Source: Odobenus rosmarus divergens | Taxonomy: Eukaryota; Chordata; Mammalia; Carnivora; Odobenidae | Reading direction: 5' to 3' | Assembly (NCBI RefSeq): GCF_000321225.1 | Contig: NW_004450483.1 | Span: 584,347-648,346 of the forward strand | DNA: 64,000 bases | In this document: positions 11,478 through 23,020 of the stretch, piece by piece | Numbering within the stretch: position 1 is the stretch's first letter | How the letters are laid out: each line of letters begins with the position of its first letter | Translations under genes and position numbers: made by a program | The notes under the pieces: generated by a model | The model's database searches: none | What the model saw: the letters and a program-made list of their open reading frames with translations, nothing else | Told to the model about the DNA's origin: nothing

Positions 11478-11934
11478 GGTTTTGATTATAAATAAGTACA
11501 ACAGTGTTTAGCAACTCTTTTTTAACCAGCCTTTCACAGAAATAGAACTGTCTTGTCTTCTGGAACATTTTTTTCTTCTTGAACAACTCTTTGATTCAAC
11601 GGGTGCGGGTTAGGAAGCCGCCCTCTTCACGGTGCCCCTAAGGCATGTGGGAGAAGCAAAACCCTGTCCCGCCCTGGGGTGGGACAGGACTGACGCAGGC
11701 CGGCACAGCCCCCCAGGAGTGACCAGCCTAGCTGACCCAGTGACTGCGTTGCAGGCCCCCTGCAGCAGGAGGGAAGGTGGAGGCCTCCTGGAGGAGACAG
11801 GACTGAACTGGGGGGCTTGGCAGCACGGGGCTGAGCTGCAGGAGGGGACAGTGAGGACAGCTCGCGCAGGAGTAGGACAGGGGTGTTCGGAGGACATGTT
11901 TGCTGAGAAAGGAGCTACTGGAGGCACACGGAAG

Positions 11935-12045
11935 TGTTCTCATTTTTCTTCATTTTGCAGGAGGGGAAGTTGAGGTTCAGAAAATGTTTTGCCTGAAGTC
12001 ACACAACTAGTTAATGGTGGAGTTGGTTCTAGGACTGTGCTGGAT
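11935..12045 (-). repeat. MIR SINE remnant
   Basis: The block cattttgcaggaggggaagt, then cctgaagtcacacaactagt, is the antisense MIR core, well preserved by eye. Confidence 0.7.
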
Positions 12046-12173
12046 CTGTTGAGGCACAAGCTGCCGCTTTGTCTGATGAATAGGATTTCCCTTGAACCTG
12101 GTCGGCCCTGGATGTATCACTCTGAACCTGAGAACATGAGAATCCTCGTGTAAAATGATGGTACTACCCTCAT

Positions 12174-12376
12174 GGGGCGCCTGGATGGCTCAATCGGTCG
12201 AGTGTCCGACTTTGGGCTTCAGCTCAGGTCATGATCTCAGGGTCACAGGATCGAGCCCCATGTCCGCTCTGCACTCATCAGGGAGTCTGCTCGAGATTCT
12301 CCCTCTCCCTCTGCCCCACTCTGCACATTGTCTCTCTCTCTCTCAAATAAATAAATAAAATCTTTAAATAAAATTA
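12174..12376 (+). mobile_element. CAN SINE
   Basis: Head gggcgcctggatggctcaat, CT-rich body, tail aaataaataaataaaatctt. Somewhat diverged. Confidence 0.9.
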
Positions 12377-13212
12377 AAGGTTTAAAACTTGAAAGGGTGG
12401 GGAAGGAAAAGCAACCTGTGTCGTACTCTGCTCAGTTAAAACGGCTAAGGCAGCGCTATAGGTGCCGGTGCGTGGAGATCCCAGGGCTGGACTGTGGAAT
12501 AAAGGCAGCAAACCTCAGACTGCCTACTGCTGACTCCCTTTGTGGAAAAACACACGACACAGCTGTTCACTTCATTCTCTACATCTACCTTGGTGTGATG
12601 TGTCAGGGAGACTTAGCCTCTCCTAGGAGCTCTGTACAGTGGCTCTTCCAGTTCCTGCTTGTCACTGGGGGGGTCTGCTTTTTCATGCACCACACGCTGA
12701 GCCTCTCTTCCTGGGTCCCCCTGGAGACCAGCCGCATGGCCTGTTTAGAGCAAGGCAGGTAAAGAGCCGTGGATGGGAAATAGTTCATAATTCCCTCAGT
12801 CTTATAAGTTGTGTGTTATGTGGACGTTTATGGGCATTCTGTTTCCACAAATACTTGTTTCCTTTTGTTCTTAATGTGATCAGCCTTGTTTAGCCTAGCC
12901 GTCCCTGTGGAGCAGGGGCCCGCACCCCGCTTTCCGCACCAGCTGCGTGCAGCTGTTGGCTGCAGTCGCCCCTGGAATGTGTACCTCTGCCCTTCACCTA
13001 CCTGCTTCCCTGGCACCCTTGTGGCCTACCCGGTTACAGTAACACTTTTCATTCTGTTCCGGTGAGCCATTGCCGCTCCCTTTCCTCTAGACCCTGACCT
13101 CCTCCCACCGCTGTGACCCTCGCCCCGGGGCACATGTGTGCCGCCTGAGTAGTAGGCCCTCAGTAAATGTTCGTATGATGAATTTCTCAACTAAGGAACA
13201 TGCTGTTTTCTT

Positions 13213-13393
13213 CTTTTTTTTTTTTAAAGATATTTATTTTTGAGAGCGTGAGCATGAGCGGGGGGAGGGCAGAGGCAGAGGGGGAAGCAGACTCCCCACT
13301 GAGCAGGGAGCCCGACGTGGGACTCGATCCCAGGACCCTGGGATCATGACCTGGGCCAAAGGCAGGCAACCGACTGAGCCACCCAGGCACCCA
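13213..13393 (-). mobile_element. CAN SINE in the last CLASP1 intron, close to the acceptor
   Basis: T-rich tail to the head gccacccaggcacc, with an exact 17-bp duplication, GAACATGCTGTTTTCTT, at 13196-13212 and 13394-13410. Its outer duplication ends only 76 nt before the final CLASP1 exon. Confidence 0.93.
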
Positions 13394-13486
13394 GAACATG
13401 CTGTTTTCTTACTGTTGTCTGGGTTTTCGTTGTCTGCTCTCGGATTGCTTTCCTCCTGCTAATGCGTTTGTGTCTTCTCTTTGCAG

Positions 13487-13573
13487 ATGAAGCTACTAAA
13501 CTTATATATAAAGAGGGCCCAAACCACGAACAGTAACAGCAGCTCCTCATCCGACGTGTCCACACACAGCTAA
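13487..13573 (+). CDS. CLASP1: CLASP1, last coding exon and stop codon
   Basis: After acceptor ctttgcag the frame reads MKLLNLYIKRAQTT and ends in a serine-rich tail, SSSSSDVSTHS, with stop TAA at 13571-13573: 28 codons plus stop, phase 0. Joined to the two upstream exons it gives 136 residues of C-terminus. The KLLNLYIKRAQ helix is common to CLASP1 and CLASP2; the tail after it differs between the paralogues. From memory this tail is the CLASP1 form, which agrees with TFCP2L1 lying downstream. I could not run an alignment to confirm this. The exon is intact and continues into a long 3' UTR. Confidence 0.94.
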   Translation: MKLLNLYIKRAQTTNSNSSSSSDVSTHS

Positions 13574-15240
13574 TGGCAGCACCAGAGTCTCTTCGTGTAG
13601 CCCTAGAAGCAGTCGGTGGTGCCTCTCCGAGACCTTCCCCCACCCTCCCCCTCATCGGCTGCCCAATCAGTACAAGGAGGCCCGCAAATATTTATTACAA
13701 TCAGTATTTTGGTCCCTTCCAGCTTTTGTGTAGAATCTTACTGGTATTGAATGTAAAGGAAGCAAGGCCTGTATTGCAGTCCTCATACGAAACAAATGGA
13801 ATAAGAAAAGAGCCATACTTAAATGCATCTTGTACAGCCTGCTGAGATCATAAAACCATGTGTGTGGGGTGCACCTTCAAAAAATCGGAGCTCTCTGGCC
13901 AATACTTGGTAGAAAGTAGCATTTTCTCTTAGTTACTAACATTTGAGGAGGGTATGTTAATTTGTGTTTCTCTCTCACTTCGCTTTCTTCCTTCTGGATA
14001 CGGCCTGTGACCCCAGGAAAGGGTCATACATCTTTCAGTTGTATTGTGAGACCTACTAAGAATGTGAGTCCACGTCTTGGCAAGAAACAGAGAAAAGCCT
14101 GAAGATGGTCTTGTAACAACCACGTGGGATTTTGCTTGTACAGGATCTAGCCTGGAGGCCCGGGGGCCCCCCTGCAGCCTCCTTCCAGGATGGGCTCCCC
14201 GCCCCTCTGGACACTCTACTCACGCTGTCCCCGCCTGGAGCTTCCAGTCGAAAGAATTCTTTCTTCTGTTTAAATCCAAACACAAAAATCAAGGTAAATC
14301 TGTAGCAGCCGTTCGTGGGTGCCTAACGTGGCATTTCATGAAGCCTGGAGGGTACAAAAGAAGGTGCGTGTTGTGTGAGTGAGTGTTCCACTCCTCAGCT
14401 CTTGGGGAAACACTATGTTAACAGGGCTCCGCCTTGACCCTGGTGCTTGGTGGTGCGGATTTTTAGATTTAGCGCCCTCTCTTTGCCTCCCCCGCAGCCT
14501 CTGCCTCAGCTCCTCAGTTCTGGAGTGTTCTCCGTCAGTCTGGTAAATGGCATCCCAGTTTTGACTTCTCGGTTTAATATAGGAGTAAGATCGAAGAAAA
14601 GTCCAGAGAGGCCAAGTATCAGAATCTTTCTTTTTTTTTTTTTAATTTTATGGACAAAAGTACTTTCTTGCTCATCTGTTGAAATAGTCCTTGTTTAAGG
14701 AAAAAGTAATTTGGCGGCTAGCAAATTGCAGAAAAACAGGATTTGAAACCCAGTTTCAAAGTCTGTTTCCTTTTCTCCAATGAGAAATGATCAGAGAAAC
14801 TACCCTTACAAATTTCTTAAGGGTTTGATTGCTCCAGTAAAATGAACTCTAGATTTGGAATCTGGTTAAGTACATTTTGAGTAAAATTCTTAAAGCCACA
14901 TGGAAATCCTTGATGTCTTCACAAAGGCTTCTATCCTGTGTCTAAATGGAACTGGTTTTTCCTTCTGGAAAATGCCTACTCTGGTGGTATTTTTTTAATG
15001 AGATGTTCGCTGTTCCGATGCAGAATCCCCTGCAGCCTGCAGCCCTGAGAACAGAGACTGTGTGGGGTCACCACGGACATCCACAGACCCCCCTGCTCTG
15101 GCCCTCCGCTTTGTGTTGGAAGTTGCAACACTGTAGCACACATAAACTCAGTTTCATTCGGAATTTATTTTAGATACTTTATTTGGAACTAGGCACTGAA
15201 AATGAAGGTCCAGGAACAGTGAAGCCAGGGTGCCTTCACT

Positions 15241-15317
15241 GAGAGAGAGAGAAAGAGAGAGCGTGTGTGCGTGCATGTGTGTGTGCTTGTGTGTGCGCGC
15301 GCGCATGCGCGCACGCA
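15241..15317. repeat. GA tract followed by alternating GT/GC tract
   Basis: About 20 nt of GA-rich repeat (15241-15260) passes into alternating purine-pyrimidine DNA (15261-15317). The latter includes the palindrome GCGCGCATGCGCGC and is broken only at gcttgt. It lies within the inferred CLASP1 3' UTR. Confidence 0.9.
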
Positions 15318-16633
15318 GGGGGTAACTTGCACATGGAGGGAAGTACCCCACTGCTGCTGTTGAAGGAACTTCAGGGGTGCATTTTAAGTGGTTGAATATT
15401 GACTTATTTTTGGCTCAGAACATAGCAGGACCAGGCCTTACTTTCACTGATAAATACTGTTTGTTATATTTCACTAATGGGATTTCCTTTTTACACTCGA
15501 CAAGTGAGTCAGGGCACCTTTTGATTACTCCTCTGTTGTAGAAACGTGCATTCTGGCTAGGTTATTTATGAGTTCTGTTCCACCTGATGTGTTTGGAAAC
15601 ACCTTCCTCCTTGAACTCTCTGACTCCCTGGTCCCCCAGGCCCCGCCGCCTGCAGTTGGGAAGAATCTTGAACATTGCCGAGTTGTCCTCACAGTACTCC
15701 CAAAGGGCTAGCCTTGAATGTCATTCCCCCAGCCTTCGGTCTCCTGACCTAGAGAGAGCTACAATCACTTACAGGTCTCTTGGCCTCAGTCAAAGTCCTG
15801 CCCTCGCCGGGGAGACTCGCATGGGGAGACTCGCATGCCGCCACCACCTCATGGGGAGGGAGCTGCGCCTGCCGCCGCCCTCCGAACCCCGAACCCCTGG
15901 ACAGCCGCCGCCGCCCCCCTGCAGGCCTCCCGTTCGGCCCAAACACCACAAAGAGCAAAGCACCCAAAACTGCGAAACTCTGTTTGCCTCCCCTGTTCAC
16001 CTGACCGTCCAGGACCCTGACGAACCCACCCACCTGAGCCTCCCTCCTGCTGCGGCTGGCTTCCCTCCTGGCTCCTACTTGCCACGGTGCGGCGGGCAGG
16101 CTGAGGCCGAGGTGGGCATGCAGCTTCAAGTACACTGTGTGTGCTTCGCTGGGCGGCACTGCGGACAGCCCGGGACTGCCTCACTGTGGCTCCCCCCGGC
16201 CTCTTCCCTGTGCAGGTGATGCAGCCGATCCTGGTCTCCTCCGTCTTTTTCTTTCCCTGCCGCCCTTTATTTATCAAGCCTAATACTACACGTTAACAGC
16301 AAGTAAGAACTTTGTAGAATTCCACCAGGACTTTGCTAACAATGATGTTTGGAAATGGAAAAAAAAAAAAAACGCTCTGAAAACTATCAGCCACCAAAAT
16401 AGTTTTGTCGGCACTGTGTTCACACGCATGGTCCCCACACCCCCAGGTTGGGTTTTTTGGGTTTTGTTTTTGTTTTTTGGGGGCTTTTCATGTTACATCC
16501 ATATCTGTATTTATATCTTATTTGTTTCACTTTCAAGTGTATCATGGCAAATGTACAGATTTTTTTTGTTAATAATGTGCTAGGATTTGCTAAAAAAACA
16601 AAAAAAAAAAAACCCTTTTTGAGTTTGCCCTAG

Positions 16634-16639
16634 AATAAA
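16634..16639 (+). terminator. CLASP1: CLASP1 polyadenylation signal AATAAA
   Basis: A canonical AATAAA within tagaataaatgaaac, with a T-rich stretch (gtcttttt, 16672-16679) downstream. It is the only canonical hexamer I found on the + strand after the CLASP1 stop in this UTR. Cleavage is expected about 15-25 nt further on. Confidence 0.75.
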
Positions 16640-16660
16640 TGAAACTTAATTCAGTTTCTT

Positions 16661-18690
16661 GCCCTGGAGCAGTCTTTTTCCTCCCCGGATCCTGTAGCTA
16701 GCTTATCCTGTCTCCCCGACCCCAGAAGGTGACACGTTTGTAAAGAATCTGAGGGGGCTCCATCAAGGGAGTTTTCTCGATGTCAACATGTCACTCTCTA
16801 GGGGGAGTGTCCCACCTGCCCTGAGTGCTTTCGGGAGCTGCCACCTTGCAGTGTGGAGTGGAAAGGTTGGGCGTAAAGACCCAGGTGGGCTGTCTGAGCA
16901 GAGAGGAGGTTAGCTTCCAGGAACTCAGCTCAGGAGCTGCTGCTGGGAGCAGGCTGGACCTCAGGGAAGGACTTGGAGGGAGGGGGCCTCCTGGCAGCTG
17001 ACCGGAGCATGGACTTAGGAGGAAGGCGTGCAGGACACCAAGGGCACCAATTCACTTTTTTGAAGCCTTTTACTAAAAAAAAGATGGTGAGTTTTCCATT
17101 GTTTACTGTGATGTACCTCAAGTACCACCACCCCATGACTCAGCCCCCTTTCCCTGTGGCCCATCACCTCCTCCCCCCCCACTCCTTGGTAGGAGTGCTC
17201 ACTGCTCACAAATGCTGGGCCCAAATCCCAGCTCCCACTCGCCCCAGGCAAGTCGCCGCTCTTCCTGCCGGCAGTTCCATTTTTAAGGTGGAACAACAGC
17301 TACGTCCTGGTGGGGCTGTGAGCGTTCGTGGAGCTGAGGTAAGCTGCTGGGACGGAGTGAATGCTGGGATGCCCCTGTGCTGCCTCCTTCAGGGAGAGGG
17401 AAGTCGGGTGAAGCCACCCCCGCAAGCCTGCACGCACACTCCATTATTCATTAGTGAATGTGGAAAACTCCCGGGCGGGCAAAGACCACAGTCCTTTGGG
17501 TCTCTCTAACCCCTGCCTTTCCCAGACTGCCATCTTGAAGACGGGCACGGGCCATGATTGCAGCGGGGTGGGGAGTTCAGAGGCCCACTGTAGTCCACAG
17601 CGCTTGGTTCAGGGGGCCTGAAAGGTCTTCTCTCCAGAAAGTGCACCTTTCCACTCAGTTTGGCACTCACTCATAGAAGATTCCAGGACCCCCCTGAACC
17701 TGTCCCAGGTTCCCAAGGTGAAAAGCTCTGACCTGAAGACCAAATATGCTCTTGACATTCTTGGGTCATTCTCGAGGGGATGGGGACGTGCAGCTGACAG
17801 GCAGCATTAATAAACTTGTCTGGCATTTAGACTTGGGAGAATTCTCATCTGTAACCTCGGACTGGCTTTTCCACCAGTTCTGTGATGCAGATAAGGGACG
17901 TGCTGTCCTGTTCAATTGTCAGAGGAGGAAACTGAGTCATGAGGCATGAGGAGAAGGCTCTGTTAGACGGTGACAAATGTTAGGGCAAGACCCCAGGCTC
18001 TGCCCCTGTCTAGCAGGTGTCTTCCCAGCCGCCCCCCCACCGCCTCCCACTGTTAGCACATTTTTCCAGGAACAACAGATGGGCACGTGGGAGTCCCTCC
18101 GGGGGGGGGGGCTTGTGAAGCAGCATGCTCGGTGCCACCCCCTGAGCAGCAGATTCTGGAAGGCTGCAGGTGGGCCTGGAAAGGTGCATTTCTGACAACT
18201 TCCCCGGCGAGGCTGATGCTGCTGGTCTGGGGTCGCAGCTCGAGAACCACTGCCGTGCACTTTGCTTAAAACAGGACGGGTGGTTTGGTCCCAAGCTTTT
18301 GGGCAGTCCTGAGAGAAGCTGTTGCAGAACACAGCACTGGGCTGCAGCAGCTGGGCCAGGCCACCGTGGACATGATGGGTAAGGCTGCTGCCTGTCTAAC
18401 TTAGCCTCCTGACGAGGACTTCCGGAAGGGAATGGGGGCCGTTAGCAGAGGGAAGCCAGGAGTGTCCGGGGCAAACTGGGCACTCAGCCCTCACCCCCCT
18501 CGAGCATAAAGCTCCCTGCTCAGGGGAAAGCGCTTCCTGCAGGGCCTTCGCCCAAACCAGCCGGCCTCACGGCTTCCTCCAGTATTTATTAACTCCCGCT
18601 TCAGTGGCTCCAGGCAAGAACGGACAAAGGTCATGTGAATGGGCATCTAATCCCGGATTATGTATTTAAAAAACACTACAATGCTTCCAC
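16661..18690. other. Intergenic single-copy DNA
   Basis: Moderately GC-rich sequence with no SINE or L1, one possible MIR trace near 17880-17960, and a G run at about 18102-18111. Open frames here lack any recognisable protein family. Confidence 0.6.
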
Positions 18691-18930
18691 ACCAGTGCCC
18701 TCCTCAGACGGCGGGCCTGCTGCCAGCACCGAGGCCCCGGAGGCTGGCTGTGGGGCGCGGGGCTGTGGGGGCGCCCCAGGTGTCCGCAGCTCCAGCGCCC
18801 ATCGGCGCCTCTCTGGTTGCCCGCTTCCCCGTCTGCGGGCTGCGACGGCCTCACCCCGAGCTGTTGGATGCCAGGCTCACCAAACTGTGCCTCGGGGGCG
18901 CCCCCGGGGTGCTGCTCACGGGGCCTGGTG
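18690..18930. other. CpG-rich segment without an assigned gene
   Basis: Roughly 70% G+C with about twenty CpG in 240 bases, much denser than the flanks, and about 2 kb after the CLASP1 poly(A) signal. It resembles a small orphan CpG island, and an open frame on the + strand ends in a possible donor (ctg|gtgagg, 18926 onward). No homology was recognised. Confidence 0.5.
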
Positions 18931-19620
18931 AGGGGGTCAGGGGCCCACCTGGGGCAGGAAGTCTGGATCTTGAACCCTACTTGAGTGTTGCAGGGTCTAT
19001 GACTTCACCCAGATGACTCCAGTCTAGGAGGAGGTCAATTTCTTACTGTAAAAAGAGTGGAGGAGTGAGGGGTTGCTCGGGGTGAGGGGTGGCGGGCCCC
19101 GCTGCTCCTTGGCCCCCACAGCACCTCCTGTCTGGGCTTCTCGGGCGCCCTCTCCACAGGGCACTACTCCTCCCCCCACTCCTTTCCGCACCTGCTGTGT
19201 CCCGAGGGCCTTGCCTCATGTCCCCTGAGCTCCAGCTTCACACCCCCCACTGTCTTTGCGAGGTCTCCGCATGGACAGCATGGACGTCTCAGGGGCTGCT
19301 CAGTGCCCACAGTGGGACTTTCCAGCTGGTCTCCCAAACCCGCTACCCTCCCTTTTGGTAGCTCACCCCCTCGCAGATGCCAAGACCAGGCCCTCCCTTC
19401 ATCCTGCCCCCCACCCCTACACACACCTTCAGCTCCCCAGTGCAATGAGCCCCACCCCCACAGTGGGTCTCTTTCCCCTTGCGAGGACCACAGCCTCTGC
19501 TCTCCCCTGCACAGCCCCTGCACAGCCACAGAGGGGCTGCTCCATCCCCTCCTGCCTCCCCGCTCCTGCCCTCTGTCCTCACTCCAGAACGGCCCCCTTG
19601 GGATTTTTAAGAACAAGTTC
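18931..19620. other. Intergenic DNA, C-rich, nothing recognised
   Basis: CT-rich sequence without a recognisable repeat or gene. Overlapping open frames on both strands come from its low stop-codon content. Confidence 0.5.
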
Positions 19621-19659
19621 ATCTGATCTGCCATCGCTTTGCTTCAGACCTTGCAGTGG

Positions 19660-19661
<2 letters not shown>

Positions 19662-19692
<31 letters not shown>
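19662..19692. repeat. (CA)n microsatellite
   Basis: An uninterrupted CA dinucleotide run of about 30 bases. Confidence 0.97.
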
Positions 19693-19694
<2 letters not shown>

Positions 19695-19699
19695 TTGAA

Positions 19700-20155
19700 A
19701 ATCTTGAATGCCACCTACAAGACCCACCACCCAGCCCCTCTTTAGCTACATCTCATATCACTGTTTCCCTGCTTTGGGCGGGGCCTTTGCATTTTTGTTC
19801 CTTCTGCATGGCCCACTCCCCTACCCCCTGTGCCTGTGCGCACACACACCTAGACACACACTTCCCTTGGCCAACTTTGACAGGTACTTTATGTCTCAGC
19901 TTAAATGCCAGGTCATTATTTCTTTGGAAAAGAATCTAAATGAGTCCTTTACTTTTCTTACCTAACATGTTCATATCCGTTTGTGTGATTGTTTGTTTCA
20001 CCCATCCCTGCGGGTGGGAACTGGGCTTGTCGCTTTGACATCTGTATTCCAAGTACAGCCCATGTGCTGGTTGGTGGTAGGTGCTGAATGAATGAATGGA
20101 TGGATGGATGCATGAATGGATGAAAGAATGAACGAATAAATGAATGCATGATCAG
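19700..20155 (+). repeat. L2 LINE 3' end with terminal tetranucleotide repeat
   Basis: The text ctttgggcggggcctttgca, tatgtctcagcttaaatgcc and gtaggtgctgaatgaatgaa matches the L2 3' end in order. It finishes in an ATGG/ATGA tetranucleotide repeat (about 20088-20152), as L2 elements commonly do. Confidence 0.7.
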
Positions 20156-20224
20156 TTTGCAGTTCCTGGAGTAGCCTGTGATCTCAAGGGCATGCCCCAT
20201 GACCTAGAGCTTTTTCTGTTTCTT

Positions 20225-20600
20225 CAGGGGCCCTGCCATGAACACAGAACCCTGCTACACTGCCTGGGTCCCAGTCCCAGCTCTGGGGGCCCTCTGGCAA
20301 GTCGATAACATTTTCCCCTCTGTTTCTTCCTCTGAATGGGCAGAGTGCCAATAGTGCTGACCTCGCAGGCTCTCTGTAAGTCACTTAAAAAGTGCCCCGG
20401 CCCCTGCCTGGCATGTTGTGTTAGCCACTACTTTTTATTCGGTGGTCAATTAAACCAATTAAGTGAGGGAGTGACATTGGCCTTTGGAGTGGGGCCTGGG
20501 TCCCAATGCTGGCTTCCTTCCATTGCTCATCTGTGTGAACTCAGCTGAGTCTTTGGGCTTCCACCAGCCCAAAAATGATGAGAAGCAGTGTGACCACCGT
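20225..20600 (+). repeat. Two MIR remnants in tandem
   Basis: One spans about 20225-20425 (tgggtcccagtcccagctct, then 'ctggcaagtcgataac') and one about 20465-20600 (gggcctgggtcccaatgctg). Both follow the MIR 5' half with its 'ctctggcaagttactta' type block. Confidence 0.5.
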
Positions 20601-20639
20601 GGAGAAGTGTAACATCCTCTTGTAAAGTTAAAGATTCAT

Positions 20640-21640
20640 GTACCTTCCAACCCATCCCTTCCATTCCTGAGGCATGCCCTGGACAAACCTACACATGAGT
20701 GTTTTAGCAAACTCATGCAAGCGTTGGAGGCGGTATGATTCCTAATAGCAAGGCCAGACACAGCCCAAAGTGGTCCTACGAGGACGGAGGACAGAGGCCT
20801 TGCAGATTTGTCACATGGTGGGGTCTGGTACAGAACTGCAAAGGAATGTTCTACAGCTGCATTTATCTACATGGATAAATCTTAGGAACACCTAAGGTAA
20901 AAGAAAAGTTCCAGAAGAATGTGTAGACTATCTTACCATTTTTTGAAGTTTTTAAAGGTGAAAATGACCAAAACTAAATAACCATGTGTCTTTTAGAGAC
21001 ACATAGGTTGTGGTAAAACTTTACAAAGTAAGTAGATCTAAAACCAATTTAGGAGAGTGGTTGGTTGTTGTGGGGGGGGGGTGCCAACAATCCAGAACAG
21101 CAATAATTAAAAACAGCTCAGTAAAATAGTATTTAGTAGGAGTTTAACAAAGCGAAAATGAGGAACTTGTTTGATCTTGACGATGATGGATGATCACAAA
21201 AGGGGTTTTTAGATGGCAGGGGATTGGTTTAAAGTGATTATTTCATACCATTTTAGGAAATGGGCTTAAATGTCCTTTATGATTATCGGAGACATTTACA
21301 AGAATAATATGTTTTTGCACTTATGTTCATGAAATGAGCTAGATCTAATCTTGCTTACGTGGCTTGCACAGTTTTGTCTGCTCGGGGCATTTTCAAGTTT
21401 GGTCTCCATTGTGTATTTTCCTTCAACATGGGAGAACAAGACAAGGAGAAGCAGGTGGCCAAGTTCAATGACATTGAGGATATTCTGGCTCATAATTCGG
21501 ATGGTGGGCTCACAGGTGTTTGTTTTATTTTTATAGCTCATTACTAGCATGTATGTTGTATATATATATATATATTTGTATTATCAAATATTTCATAATT
21601 TAAAAACAATAATGTGTGAGAATATTAAGCTATAGGGTGA
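20640..21640. other. AT-rich intergenic DNA with a probable old LINE trace
   Basis: Phrases such as tacatggataaatcttagga and tgtagactatcttaccattt recall highly diverged LINE 3' regions, but I cannot assign a family. A (TA)n run lies at about 21557-21576. Short open frames at 21350-21550 are not recognised. Confidence 0.35.
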
Positions 21641-21644
21641 TTTA

Positions 21645-21822
21645 TTTTTTTAAGATTTGATTTATATATTCATGAGAGAGCGAGAGAGAGAGAGGCAGAG
21701 GCAGAAGGAGAAGCAGGCTCCCCGCAGAGCAGGGAGCCTAATTTGGGACTCAATCCCGGGACCCCGGGATCACGACCTGAGCCGAAGGCAGGACACTTAA
21801 CTAACTGAGCCACCGGGTGTCC
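21645..21822 (-). mobile_element. CAN SINE
   Basis: Antisense element ending in gccaccgggtgtcc. A 15-bp exact duplication, CTATAGGGTGATTTA, lies at 21630-21644 and 21823-21837. Confidence 0.92.
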
Positions 21823-21839
21823 CTATAGGGTGATTTAGA

Positions 21840-22812
21840 TGTCTCCTATTTCTTTTGATTATGATAGACTTAGAAACTCCCAAATTTTTACTTCTTGTAG
21901 AGAAGTTGCCGACCCCTGAGAATACATCTGTGGACCACCATTCAAGGAATGCCACACTACATGAGACCATCGGTGTCCTAACAGGCCTGTGTCTAAGGGG
22001 ACACCCAATATATTGGACAACATCAGCCTTCCTAGGACACCCTTTCTGCACATGGCAATGGAGGAAGGGGGAGATAGAAGATCTCCTTCCTCCCAGCATC
22101 AGTTTCCCATAGCCCCCTGGACCCCTAAACGTTAGAGAGGCTTTGTCTCTTTTGGTTCTTTTTCCTGCTCAGCTCACTCCTCTCCCACCTGATTTTGCTT
22201 CCTAATAAAGGCCAAAAGGGGAAATGGTTCTGATGGTATCCATGCTATTATTGATTACAGAGGGTCCTGCTTTTTCAGCCAAGTCTGAGGTCCTTCATAC
22301 TGTGTGAGACATCCTCCAAAGAATGGGAAGAGAGCCCCAGAAAGACACACTGCAGAGAGGGTAGCACTCAGAAAGACAGCTGCTCTCGGAAACGTCAGGT
22401 TGCAAAGCAGAGATGCCGAATCTGAGGAGGACTGGCTTGCTTCCGACCTTTCCCAATCTTTCTAACATGCTTTCCTCTCCTGCTGAGCCATGCTCCACTG
22501 GTCCTGGGTGGCATGTGTGGCTAGGTTCTGCCAAGGAGTGCACCTCACATGATGGAAGGCACTTTTGCTGAGAATGGACACAACGGCGGTGACATTTGGT
22601 TCTTGGGGGACAGCTCAGGTGCAGGTTCTAGCTTGTCTGCAGTGTCAGGTCACAGCTACCAAACAGTAGGTGGACCGTGAAGGTTTGTCCCACTATCTGG
22701 GAAGGAATTTTCTGTCTGCTGCTGTTCTTGGCTGAGTGGCATCCAACCTGATCCTCCGGTTCTCCCAAAGATAACGTCCACTGCCAAACTCTGTAAGAAG
22801 TCCCTTCCATGG
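21840..22812. other. Intergenic DNA, nothing recognised
   Basis: About 1 kb without a clear gene, SINE or L1. Short open frames only. Confidence 0.5.
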
Positions 22813-23020
22813 GCGCCCGGGGGGCTCAGTCGTTAAGCGTCCGCCTTTGGCTCAGGTCATGAGCCCAGGCTCCTGGAATCGAGCCCCACATCGGGCTCCC
22901 TGCTCAGCAGGGAGTCTGCTTCTCCCTCTCCCTCTGCCCCTACTTGTGCTTGCCCTCCTTCTCTTTCTCTCTCAAATATATAAATAAATAAATAAAATCT
23001 TAAAAAAAAGAAAAAGAAAA
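22813..23020 (+). mobile_element. CAN SINE
   Basis: Head gggcgcccggggggctcagt, tail aaataaataaataaaatctt followed by an A/G-rich run. Confidence 0.9.

Larger units (their letters stand above)
4411..13486 (+). other. CLASP1: CLASP1 last intron (9.1 kb)
   Basis: Bounded by donor GTATGT and acceptor ctttgcag (13479-13486). About half is antisense L1 with a UBA52 pseudogene and SINEs inside it. Stretches 4670-6090 and 12380-13195 look single-copy; I see no coding sequence or recognisable repeat there. Confidence 0.85.
13574..16660 (+). other. CLASP1: CLASP1 3' untranslated region
   Basis: About 3.1 kb from the stop codon to shortly after the poly(A) signal. It is free of SINEs and LINEs, in contrast to the surrounding DNA, as expected for a constrained UTR. 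It holds a GA then GT/GC alternating tract (15241-15317), a CpG-rich patch (about 15835-15930) and several A or T runs near the 3' end. Open frames here, including one of 210 codons from 15587, are treated as chance. The 3' boundary is inferred from the signal. Confidence 0.8.

Noticed and set aside
15587..16219. 210-codon open frame
   Set aside because: It is inside the inferred CLASP1 3' UTR, overlaps antisense frames of similar length, and shows no recognisable domain.
18660..19016. 118-codon frame ending near a GT donor-like site
   Set aside because: There is no known homology, no clear acceptor, and the GC-rich context explains the openness. The CpG density itself is kept as a finding.
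21359..21547. 62-codon frame (GEQDKEKQVAKFND region) as a pseudogene
   Set aside because: It looked coding-like, but I recognise no parent protein and cannot support it.
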